Made by a program: the position numbers and the translations under genes | Shown: positions 13,001 to 22,000 of the stretch, one piece after another | Position numbering within the stretch: the stretch's first letter is position 1 | Layout: each line of letters begins with the position of its first letter | The notes under the pieces: generated by a model | What the model was told of the DNA's origin: nothing | What the model saw: only the letters and a program-made list of their open reading frames with translations | The model's database searches: none | Source: Chrysaora quinquecirrha | Lineage: Eukaryota; Cnidaria; Scyphozoa; Semaeostomeae; Pelagiidae | Assembly (NCBI GenBank): GCA_014526335.1 | Contig: JACTAT010000171.1 | Location: forward strand, 124,001 to 188,000 | Length of the DNA stretch: 64,000 bases | Reading direction: 5' to 3'

Positions 13001-15101
13001 TTTCAGCTAATTTAGGCCTACTATGCATGCCGCATCCAAGCATGGGACCCCTAGTTTAACGTCCTTTCCGAAGGACGGCAGGGTGAGTTGTTTAGTCATT
13101 CATCTGAAAAGTCACCCATCCAGATGCTGACCTCACATGACCAAGCTGAACTTCAGCTGTCTAACGAGTACTGACAGAGAAGTTTGGCCACTCACTTCAC
13201 TCACCCCCTCCACGAATCTATGTCATAGATAAACTGAGCATTGAATCTTCTTGTCAAAATTTCACGATGAAGTGAGCGCTTGCGCATTGTGTGAACGTTC
13301 ATTTGTAGCATTGAATTTAGCATGGTGATTTACAATGTGTGTTGCATCACGTTAAAATGAAAGTAGAGAGTAAATATATTCGGACTTATCAAGGCTGTTC
13401 AATTTTGGCGCCACAATCCTAGAAATTGAGCGCCAAAAATTCCCAAGCTTCCTCGCAGGTCCGGTTAATTTCACACCCTTCGATCCGACCTTTGCAATAA
13501 ATAGGAAGAAACAGAAACCACACTTCTCATTGCCCGATGATAGGAGACGGATCTCTCCCGAAACGTTGCCCAACTAAATATCAAAGGCTTGTCATGATAA
13601 GTGGTGACTATCATGTCTAATACGGTGAAAGTAGAGAATGAAAAAATTAGCTTTGTTAACATAAGCAAGAAGAAAACAAAGATCCTTGTTATAACAAAGC
13701 AAAAAGGTCATTCTGGAGTGTCGAATCGTGTTAGACAATCAAGAAATTGAACGAGTTATGAATTTGATTATCCAGAAAGCCTTATAACATCTGGTGGCAG
13801 GCGTGAGAAGGAAGTTAAAGGGCGAATTAGTATTGCAGAAAGAGCACTCTGGCTATGACAAGAGAACTATATTTAAGACACAGTAAATCCAATGTGCCCG
13901 ATCAACGATGAAGTTGTGAATACGGAACACTTTTTGCTGCTCTGCCATATTTATGATGCAAAGACAGGATCTCTCTACCGTTATTGTATTTGTCATGAAT
14001 AGCGAACACTAGGATAGATTTCTCCACAAGTGGCATACCACAATAGATGTAATTCGAACCTGGACTGCATGGCCAGATAACCAAAAATATTTCCACTGAG
14101 CTATAGAGCTCAATGAAATCGTCGAGTAACTCTCCAAGTCATACAGCCCAAGGCTCCCCCGGTTTTGCATTTTGTGTTTCGGTTAGGTTGAGCCTTCTTC
14201 AGCACCATACATATCTAGTGTGAGAATTCTTGTTGAGAAACAATGTGCCCCCCCCCCGAACATTCTCTAGGTTGGAAAACGCTCAGATGAGATAGGGTTA
14301 AGATTAGCAGTATTAGACTTATTACCTGAGTCCCAGTTATCGCTCATCAAAACGAGACTAACACCAAACTGAGACCGCTGAAACTGGGACTCCTATTATT
14401 AGACACACTCCATAAGTCCCACTACTTCGCTCGATGTTGTTGTTGTTGTTTTCCAAAATCGCTCAGTGTGGAGTGACAAATCAAAATAAGGGGAGCGTAA
14501 ACTAGAGACTCGTGTAATGAGTCATTCCTATTATTACGGAACATTTCTGGGACTAGCGGAAACGAAAATTTGGCCCCCATTGAAACGAAGCTCGTTCATT
14601 TCATCCTCACAGCAAAACATACGAGCCCTATTCGGTAGCCGCTTTACTACTAAATCACGCTAAAAGTTTTGAACGAGTATCGAAAAAGCTGGGTTGGTAA
14701 GAGCTTTATGCAAAACAAATAGTAAGTTAAGTTTTAAGACATAGAAACATTGCTTTTCACCGCGTTTTAGACCTGGGAGATTTAGGCCATTACAAACAAC
14801 CACTTACCGTTGACACCACTGTAACCGTGGTAATATAAGATTGAGGCAGAAAAATCGATTATGAGTCGTAGCTTGAGCGTCCAGTAGTTGAACTCAATAG
14901 CGACAACTCAAGTAATAAGTCGATAGCAGTATCATTGTTGCCATGTGTTTTCTTTGTTAGGACTGTGGCATATTGTTATCGAGCGAAGATGGTCAAGGTT
15001 GCTATCCATTAGATGGGCATCTTCTTTGCCAGACATGCAACGGAAAACGCGTCCAGTCGCTTGCTAATAATGGCGGGTCAGAGCCATCGACTGAACTGTA
15101 A
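1100..15101 (+). CDS. LPP/ZYX-like: Zyxin/LPP/TRIP6-family protein, C-terminal three-LIM part (5' end outside the window)
   Basis: Seven plus-strand exons join in frame with GT..AG borders: 1100-1201, 2752-2819, 5192-5239, 6626-6756, 7917-7968, 11181-11249 and 14961-15101 (TAA). They give about 202 residues with three tandem LIM domains. LIM1 starts [11 protein letters not shown]2 runs from ECVACAQKI to CVECYQL, and LIM3 starts RCAACQKL. All Zn ligands of the C-x2-C ... H-x2-C-x2-C-x2-C pattern are present. The phrase [14 protein letters not shown] in LIM3 is typical of zyxin/LPP/TRIP6. The protein ends SEPSTEL, a class I PDZ ligand like the STDL end of LPP. In this family the LIM region targets focal adhesions and stressed actin filaments; the N-terminal Pro-rich part would lie upstream. 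The family call is sure; which vertebrate paralogue is closest is not decidable, and invertebrates usually have one gene. Confidence 0.93.
1202..2751 (+). other. Intron of the LIM gene, no gene seen
   Basis: AT-rich sequence with several C-runs (1247, 1786, 2145) and no frame with protein likeness. I see no complete transposon in it. Confidence 0.6.
3040..3443. mobile_element. TA-flanked MITE, AAGGAAC subfamily (copy 1)
   Basis: The ends are CACGCTTTTTTTTATAA and TTATAAAAAGAAAGCGTG, flanked by TA at 3038-3039 and 3444-3445. The word AAGGAAC or GTTCCTT recurs near both ends. It is closely similar to 5283-5698, and it sits inside the larger element at 2969-5126. Confidence 0.85.
3859..4259. 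mobile_element. MITE with G-run termini (ATAAGCCCC type), nested
   Basis: Inverted ends read TGTAAATCCTCGAATAAGCC and its complement at 4240-4259. Subterminal copies of gggggcttatt and tgcaaaaatgaatttctg occur on both sides. Related sequence occurs at 47465-48010, and weaker likeness at 32510-32720. Confidence 0.8.
4561..5074. mobile_element. TA-flanked MITE, AAGCAAC subfamily, nested
   Basis: It starts CACGCAGTTTTTTTTATAAG and ends CTTATAAAAAAACTGTGTG, with TA at 4559-4560 and 5075-5076. The word AAGCAAC or GTTGCTT recurs near both ends. A relative without clear ends is at about 35845-36200. Confidence 0.8.
5283..5698. mobile_element. TA-flanked MITE, AAGGAAC subfamily (copy 2)
   Basis: CACGCTTTTTTATTTATGAA to TTCCTTATAAAAAAAAGCGTG, with TA on both sides (5281-5282 and 5699-5700). 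It matches 3040-3443 along its length. It begins about 40 bp after the third visible LIM exon. Confidence 0.85.
6843..7380 (+). pseudogene. Decayed tandem copies of the 3' part of LIM exon 6626-6756
   Basis: The segment from ATGAAGAACCTCGACAGC in the fourth visible exon (6683), through its splice donor and about 85 bp of intron, is repeated at 6843, 7015 and 7175, with a stub at 7335. The steps are about 160, 172, 160 and 160 bp. The copies keep recognisable codons for the second half of LIM2 (PFTLDASNQ) but have frameshifts and changed Cys codons. Copies at 7015 and 7175 keep the donor CTGTAAGTAG; the 6843 copy has CTGTTAGTAG. None has the first half of the LIM domain or an acceptor, so they are most likely dead. 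Confidence 0.85.
7394..7765. mobile_element. TA-flanked MITE, AAGAAAC subfamily
   Basis: CACAATTTTTTTAAAAGAAAC on the left, TTAGTGTGTG on the right, with TA outside (7392-7393 and 7766-7767). GTTTCTTA recurs in the subterminal parts together with ccagtactgga. It resembles the ends of 9603-11022. Confidence 0.7.
8012..8515. mobile_element. MITE with TTAA target duplication (piggyBac-like)
   Basis: Inverted ends AGTGCCTACGAAATT and, read inverted from the right, AGTGTCTATGAAATG. TTAA lies directly outside both (8008-8011 and 8516-8519). It is 504 bp. A 130-codon open frame inside shows no protein likeness. The TTAA duplication is the mark of the piggyBac superfamily; no transposase is present. 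Confidence 0.75.
9603..11022. mobile_element. TA-flanked element, AAGAAAC subfamily, long copy
   Basis: The left end is CTCTCTTTTTTTATAAGAAAC after TA (9601-9602); the right end is GTTTCTTATAAAAAAAAGAG plus TG before TA (11023-11024). AAGAAAC or GTTTCTTA recurs near both ends with the phrase cagtactcaaag or gagtactgaaag. About 1.2 kb of interior has no convincing protein, so it is non-autonomous or eroded. It lies in the LIM gene intron 7969-11180. Confidence 0.75.
11291..11704. mobile_element. Foldback MITE with GACC ends (family E)
   Basis: The element is an almost perfect palindrome, from GACCATTTCAACTAAGGGCC on the left to its complement on the right, with TA outside both ends. The arms are about 190 bp and meet at gggtgaaattttacaccctc. 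Deleted or diverged copies are at 45664-45828 and 47532-47943. Confidence 0.85.
11970..12420. repeat. Degenerate repeat around TACCCTTGGCTAGACCAA
   Basis: The phrase (g)gta(t)acccttggctagaccaa occurs about six times between 12069 and 12380, spaced 35-45 bp or in two clusters, with variants ttggctatactaa and ttggcaagacaa. Short open frames here follow the repeat and show no protein likeness. It lies in the last LIM gene intron. Confidence 0.6.
12421..14304 (+). other. Rest of the LIM gene's last intron, no gene seen
   Basis: 12595-12710 holds a gcggtttt/tgcggttt repeat of the kind seen around 51280-51600. 13520-13570 has a phrase (gatgataggagac ... cccgaaacgttg) of the sort found in retroelement tails. 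Otherwise there is no convincing structure or coding potential. Confidence 0.5.
14314..14923. mobile_element. Mutator-like MITE with 9-bp target duplication (copy 1)
   Basis: TAGACTTATTACCTGAGTC starts the element and its inverted, slightly changed form ends it (GAGTTGTCG / AAGTAATAAGTCGA). The nine bases TAGCAGTAT lie immediately outside both ends (14305-14313 and 14924-14932). The interior matches 40041-40538. A 9-bp duplication is typical of the Mutator superfamily. Confidence 0.85.
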
Positions 15102-15499
15102 GGGAACTCTTGCCATTAATGAGTCTCAACTCTTGTCAGGAAATAAATTCCAGAAAATTTCAGTAGATAAATAACGATTAAAAACTCATTACGGCTTATT
15201 TTTATATGAATTTTCAAATTAAGTAGCTTTTTTAGTTTTAAAATTTGTGTCCAGTTGCTAAAAAACGAAACCTTAAAAATGTTTTCTACTCTTTTTGAAA
15301 TAATTCTATTAGACCCGTTATGATAGTCATGTACCCTGGGTTCCAGAGCCTCAAACAAGGTTGGGCGAAAAAAGAGAAAACACGGTAAAAAATTAAGAAA
15401 CATTTTTCTTGACTTTTTGCCCTTTCTTTCCCTTTTTTCGCCCAACCCTATTTCAGGCTCTGGGATCCAGGGTAGATAGCTATGCCACATTACACAAAG

Positions 15500-15690
15500 T
15501 TGAAGGTGAAGTCGAAATGGTGTTTTAGCGCAAGTCGCTAGGATCTCAGTAGTAGGTTAACTAATTGAGACCTCGACTCTGGCCGTGACGCTACCGTGTC
15601 TGGGCTCCAGCCCTGACTACACTGAGCTTATGACACCACGAGTCAGCTGGATTAAACCACGACGCCACGGCATCTTCAAGTGTAGGTGAT
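15500..15690 (-). repeat. tRNA-derived SINE-like copy (minus)
   Basis: Read on the minus strand it begins gatgccgtggcgtcgtgg, has ctcagtg, then a box-B-like GGGCTGGAGCCC, then gaggtctcaattag and gatcctagcgacttgcgc. Related copies are at 18270-18465, 26205-26400 and 32745-32935. The two-box layout is that of a tRNA-derived RNA polymerase III promoter. No clear target duplications were found. Confidence 0.5.
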
Positions 15691-16836
15691 ACTTCTATAT
15701 ACCGTATTTTCTCAAATAAGCGCCATCTTTGGTTTGAGCTGCCTACCAGGTTGGTTAGTTACAACCTCGTCCCCAGGTCCCAATTCGAATTTCCTCGAAT
15801 CTCAACCGTCAAATCGATTTTGGCTCTGGTACCGCCCACAAAATCTGCCAAAATACTGGCAATTTTGGCCTAGGCATAAAAACATGATGTAGATTCCGAT
15901 GTTCTTAGAAAGGAAATGCAAAGAATTTCATTGATAACTGTCAGGCAAGATACAATATCTCATGTAGCATAATTTTTTTGTTTTTATAGATGTTTTTTAC
16001 ATAGTTTTCAGCCTATTTTGGTGTGAAACTTTGAAGAAACTTGAAATTTCTATTGTTTGAACAGCCAATCAAATTGCGAATAGACAAGGCCGATACCAGG
16101 GTCGAATATGGACAGTGGAGTTTCACGTAGAGGCCTATTCACCCTGGGGACGAGGTTGGGTTAGTTAGTGTACGTTCGATGGTATGAATCAAGAGACACC
16201 TTTGCTAGTGGCTGCAAAGCTTTGTTTTTGCCAGAACGTCAGTTTATTCGTAGTTTTTCACATGATTGTCCCTTTTTTCCGGGCCTCTTTTAACATAGTA
16301 ACTAGGGGAGCAACTGCACCCTAGTCTCTATCATTGCCCACCTAGTTTCATAAAGTTTCCCCCCTAGTACAATGTCTTCTCAAAATAAAACTGCCAAGAA
16401 AAGCCATTCTAGGCCAATCTCGAGGTTGTATTTTAAAAATTTTCTGGGGGAGCATGCCCCCAGACCCCCCTAATTAGGAACATCTCTGGGGCCCTGTACG
16501 CCGTCGGCGCATTTACAGCCAGCTGTAGCATCAGTGCGACTTGTACGGTATAAATTCCCACCTGAAGTACAGATGCCCCCTTGTTATTTCCCATGCTCTG
16601 CACGACTGGTTGCGCATGAATTCCGGACAAAAAGACTAAGAGAAGAATGAACTTGCCAAGACTGGGCTCACACTGAAAGAAAGCGCTGAAGATAAAACAA
16701 TAGAACAATAAGTCCCCTTAAATTTTTGCCCCCCCCTAGTTTTATCCCCTTAAAAGAGGCCCTGTCTTTTTTAGACGGATTTTTAAAATAAGTGCCCAAG
16801 CGCTTAATTAAGGAAATATGGTACTTGATGCGTGTT
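15691..16836. other. Intergenic stretch, no gene seen
   Basis: No frame resembles a protein. At 16437-16472 the phrase ctgggggagcatgccccc occurs; a complementary form is at about 45202-45242, so part of this is a dispersed repeat. C- and G-runs at 16725 and 16465 resemble the G-run MITE ends seen elsewhere. Confidence 0.5.
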
Positions 16837-18166
16837 CACGCTAGCGAATCTATAATCACTACTGTGGTGGATAATCACTACTGTGGTGGTACTATTTGCG
16901 TACTGTGGTGGTAGTTTTTGCGTACTGTGGTGGATAATCACTACTTGTGGTTGGTTACTATGCTTGCGGTGGTGGCAGTTTTTGCGTACTGTGGGGGATA
17001 ATCACTACTTGTGGTGGGTTATAATGCTTTATATGGTGAATACGCACGCTAGCGAATCTATAATCACTACTGTGGTGGATAATCACTACTGTGGTGGTAC
17101 TATTTGCATACTGTGGTGGCAGTTTTGGCGTACTGTGGTGGATAATCATTACTTGTGGTGGTTTACTATGCTTGCGGTGGTGGCAGTTTTGGCGTACTGC
17201 GGTGGATAATCATTACTTGTGGTGGTTTACTATGCTTGCGGTGGTGGCAGTTTTGGCGTACTGTGGTGGATAATCACTACTTGTGGTGGTTTACTATGCT
17301 TGCGGTGGTGGCAGTTTTGGCGTACTGCGGTGGATAATCATTACTTGTGGTGGTTTACTATGCTTGCGGTGGTGGCAGTTTTGGCGTACTGTGGTGGATA
17401 ATCACTACTTGTGGTGGTTTACTATGCTTGCTGTGGTGGCAGTTTTGGCGTACTGTGGTGGATTTTGTGGTTTTTTCTTGCTTGATCTATAGAGTTTTGC
17501 TATGATTTCGTATTCACCACATATAGCATTATAACCCACCACAAGTAGTGATTATCCACCACAGTACTCCAAAACTGCCACCACCGCAAGCATAGTAAAC
17601 CACCACAAGTAGTGATTATCCACCACAGTACGCCAAAACTGCCACCACCGCAAGCATAGTAAACCACCACAAGTAATGATTATCCACCACAGTACGCCAA
17701 AACTGCCACCACCGCAAGCATAGTAAACCACCACAAGTAATGATTATCCACCACAGTACGCCAAAACTGCCACCACAGTATGCAAATAGTACCACCACAG
17801 TAGTGATTATCCACCACAGTAGTGATTATAGATTCGCTAGCGTGATACGAAATCAAAGCAAAACTCTATAGATCAAGCAAGGAAAAACCACAAAATCCAC
17901 CACAGTACGCCAAAACTGCCACCACCGCAAGCATAGTAACCCACCACAAGTAGTGATTATCTACCACAGTACGCCAAAACTGCCACCACCGCAAGCATAG
18001 TAAACCACCACAAGTAGTGATTATCCACCACAGTACGCCAAAACTGTCACCACCGCAAGCATAGTAACCCACCACAAGTAGTGATTATCCACCACAGTAC
18101 GCAGAAACTACCACCACAGTACGCAAATAGTACCACCACAGTAGTGATTATAGATTCGCTAGCGTG
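16837..18166. repeat. Compound foldback of 64-bp TGTGGTGG repeats, arranged A-B-A'-B'
   Basis: Two left ends, CACGCTAGCGAATCTATAAT at 16837 and 17045, and two inverted right ends, at 17844 and 18166. Between them are tandem copies of a 64-bp unit (tgtggtggataatcactact ... gcttgcggtggtggcagttt). The unit is direct in 16837-17500 and inverted in 17530-18166. The spacer around gatctatagagttttgctatg (17483-17511) reappears inverted at 17847-17880. Matching flank by flank gives A 16837-17044, B 17045-17508, A' 17509-17844, B' 17845-18166. The many Trp/Cys/Gly-rich open frames on both strands come from the repeat. A one-sided relative is at 48258-48640. Confidence 0.9.
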
Positions 18167-18269
18167 GTGTTGGCAAAACAATCAGTCATTGTTTGTCTAA
18201 CATTTCAACTGAATGTCCAAGCTATGTTTTTGTATGGGCGCGATAAACATGCTTTTGCGTCGTTATATA

Positions 18270-18465
18270 GCTGGCTCGTGGGTTCAGAAGTTCAGCGGAG
18301 TTCAGTCAGGTCATTTTCATTTCATTCATTTGAGCCCAAGCTACGGTTGTGTCACAGCCAGTGTGGAGGTCTCGATTAGATAAACCTATTACTAAGACCC
18401 TAGCGACTGGACTGGCGCTAAATACATCATTTGACCTTCACCTTTATTATCAACAAGCAGAAAAG
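18270..18465 (+). repeat. tRNA-derived SINE-like copy (3' part)
   Basis: The downstream half reads gaggtctcgattag, gaccctagcgactgg, gcgctaaatac and then tgaccttcacctttat, the same order as the minus-strand copy at 15500-15690. The tRNA-like head is poorly kept. Confidence 0.45.
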
Positions 18466-18466
18466 A

Positions 18467-19049
18467 CGGAGAAATATTTTCGCTATAAAAACTGTATCAG
18501 AAACAACGTTTTACGATAGGACAGAAGGTTAATCAAACATTGTGCATGGCAAACAAATTTCCAATGATCGGCAGACAATGTTTGACCGTTGGCTACGTCA
18601 CAAGACATTTCTTGACAAGCCGAATTTTCTGGAAAATGTTGCCTAAAAATGTTCGAATATTGTATAGTTGGATATGTTCACGTCATCGTTAGAATTTTAT
18701 CAAATAAAGCACCCCTGATGATCTCCAGGAAGCATGCGACGGTGGCATTTGTGGATGGCTGATGGGTTATCGCGGATAACAATAGTCTTAATGGAGTTTT
18801 GTTAACGACACGAGGATTCCCCCGAATCATCCACACAAAATAAAGAGCAAGACATTTCTTGACAAGCCGAATTTTCTGGACAAAGTTTCTTAAAAACGTC
18901 AAAATATTTTATGGTTAGGTTGCCATGAGTATAATTGTTTAAGAGGCTATTTTTTTACAAAATGGACAGAAGGTCATTGTGTTTGGCAAACAAATTTCCA
19001 ATGTTCGACAGACAATGTTTGATAGTTTGAGAAGGGCCTAAGTACAGGA
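18467..19049. other. Intergenic stretch downstream of UGT1, no gene seen
   Basis: A phrase of about 30 bp (acatttcttgacaagccgaattttctgga) occurs twice, at 18606 and 18853, and gtttggcaaacaaatttccaatg also has two copies (18545, 18985). This suggests a diverged duplication of about 250-440 bp. No protein is visible. Confidence 0.5.
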
Positions 19050-22000
19050 CTAGCTCTTCTTCAGTTTATGGTTTGCTGCATATCCTTTTACACGTTGAAA
19101 AATAATCTTGACCAATTTTACGATAACAAGTGTCCCCAAAATCACCACAGCTGCCAAAAACGCCATCACATCAATACAGTAATACTGATACCACGTGAGA
19201 TTGAACGCATGCGCCTTCAGATGTGGTAGTCGACCTCCATTAACCAATGCGTATTCAATTAAATCTCCAGCCCTTTGTACAGCGGTTCTTGGATGACTTT
19301 TGATCAATTTTGAAACTCGCAATGCATTTGTTTTGTAACTGTTGATAAAATGAATGATATTATTCTAGCTGTTTAGTTTAACTTAAAAAATGAAGATACT
19401 AACTTATATTATGCGAAGCAAGGATACTAACTTATACTGTAGGCAATAAAGATGCTGACAAATGGAGTTAAATCGCTAAGTTACTTAATTAAGATGTTAA
19501 TGAATACAGTGTGAAGTGGGGATGCTCATCAACACTGTTTGAAAAAGGGCTGCTAATGAAAATCAATGGATGTATTAAAGTTGTGTGCAGAACACATGTT
19601 TTTGAATACAGTATGAAATTAAGATGCTGATGAAAACGGCAGCATGAAAGGAAAACGGTTAGTCATGTGGCTACTGATTGCAATTTGAAAGAAGATGCTC
19701 ATAAAGGCTGTATGAAATAAAAATGCTAATCAGTGCGTTCGAAATGAAGGTTCTGATGAATATTTTTGATCAAGTGTGGATACTCATGAATATCGTATAA
19801 AATGAAATGCTAATTTATACAGTATCAAATGAAGATGCTAATGAATACCGTATGAAATGAAGATGCTAATGAATACAGTATAAAATGAAGATACTGATGA
19901 ATACAGTATAAGATGAAGATGCTAATGAATACCGTATGAAATGAAGATGCTAATAAATACGGTATAAAATGAAGATGCTAATGAATACCGTATGAAATGA
20001 AGATGCTAATAAATACGGTATAAAATGAAGATGCTAATGAATACCGTATGAAATGAAGATGCTAATGAATATGGTATCAAATGAAGATGCTAATGAATAT
20101 TGTATGAAATGAAGATGCCAATGAATACGGTATGAAATGAAGATACTGATGAATACAGTATAAGATGAAGATGCTAATGAATACCGTATGAAATGAAGAT
20201 GCTAATAAATACGGTATAAAATGAAGATGCTAATGAATACCGTATGAAATGAAAATGCTAATGAATATGGTATCAAATGAAGATGCTTATGAATATTGTA
20301 TGAAATTAAGATGCTAATGAATACGGCATAAAATGAAGATGCTAATGAATACCGTATGAAATGAAGATGCTAGTAAACACGGTATAAAATGAAGATGCTA
20401 ATAAATACGGTATAAAATGAAGATGCTAATAAATACGGTATAAAATGAAGATGCTAATAAATACGGTATAAAATGAAGATGCTAATGAATACCGTATGAA
20501 ATGAAGATGCTAATGAATATAGTATCAAATGAAGATGCTAATGAATATTGTATGAAATGAAGATGCCAATGAATACGGTATGAAATGAAGATACTGATGA
20601 ATACAGTATAAGATGAAGATGCTAATGAATACCGTATGAAATGAAGATGCTAATAAATACGGTATAAAATGAAGATGCTAATGAATACCGTATGAAATGA
20701 AGATGCTAATGAATATGGTATCAAATGAAGATGCTTATGAATATTGTATGAAATTAAGATGCTAATGAATACGGCATAAAATGAAGATGCTAATGAATAC
20801 CGTATGAAATGAAGATGCTAATAAATACGGTATAAAATGAAGATGCTAATAAATACGGTATAAAATGAAGATGCTAATAAATACGGTATAAAATGAAGAT
20901 GCCAATGAATACGGTATAAAATGAAGATGCTAATCAATACCGTATGAAATGAAGATGCTAATAAATACGGTATAAAATGAAGATGCTAATAAATACGGTA
21001 TAAAATGAAGATGCTAATAAATACGGTATAAAATGAAGATGCTAATGAATACCGTATGAAATGAAGATGCTAATAAATACGGTATAAAATGAAGATGCTA
21101 ATGAATACCGTATGAAATGAAGATGCTAATAAATACGGTATAAAATGAAGATGCTAATGAATACCGTATGAAATGAAGATGCTAATGAATATGGTATCAA
21201 ATGAAGATGCTAATGAATATTGTATGAAATGAAGATGCCAATGAATACGGTATGAAATGAAGATACTGATGAATACAGTATAAGATGAAGATGCTAATGA
21301 ATACCGTATGAAATGAAGATGCTAATAAATACGGTATAAAATGAAGATGCTAATGAATACCGTATGAAATGAAAATGCTAATGAATATGGTATCAAATGA
21401 AGATGCTTATGAATATTGTATGAAATTAAGATGCTAATGAATACGGCATAAAATGAAGATGCTAATGAATACCGTATGAAATGAAGATGCTAGTAAACAC
21501 GGTATAAAATGAAGATGCTAATAAATACGGTATAAAATGAAGATGCTAATAAATACGGTATAAAATGAAGATGCTAATAAATACGGTATAAAATGAAGAT
21601 GCTAATGAATACCGTATGAAATGAAGATGCTAATGAATATGGTATCAAATGAAGATGCTAATGAATATTGTATGAAATGAAGATGCCAATGAATACGGTA
21701 TGAAATGAAGATACTGATGAATACAGTATAAGATGAAGATGCTAATGAATACCGTATGAAATGAAGATGCTAATAAATACGGTATAAAATGAAGATGCTA
21801 ATGAATACCGTATGAAATGAAGATGCTAATGAATATGGTATCAAATGAAGATGCTTATGAATATTGTATGAAATTAAGATGCTAATGAATACGGCATAAA
21901 ATGAAGATGCTAATGAATACCGTATGAAATGAAGATGCTAATAAATACGGTATAAAATGAAGATGCTAATAAATACGGTATAAAATGAAGATGCCAATGA

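Noticed and set aside
13525..13570. Hammerhead-like phrase (CCGATGATAGGAGA ... TCTCCCGAAAC)
   Set aside because: The essential U of CUGANGA is C, stem II pairs only with slippage, and no stem III pairing was found.
16883..18075. Trp/Cys/Gly-rich open frames on both strands
   Set aside because: They repeat exactly with the 64-bp unit and occur in direct and inverted copies; they are repeat shadows, not proteins.
20140..21730. Hammerhead core CTGATGA inside the 28-bp minisatellite variants
   Set aside because: No stem II and no following GAAA at the right place.
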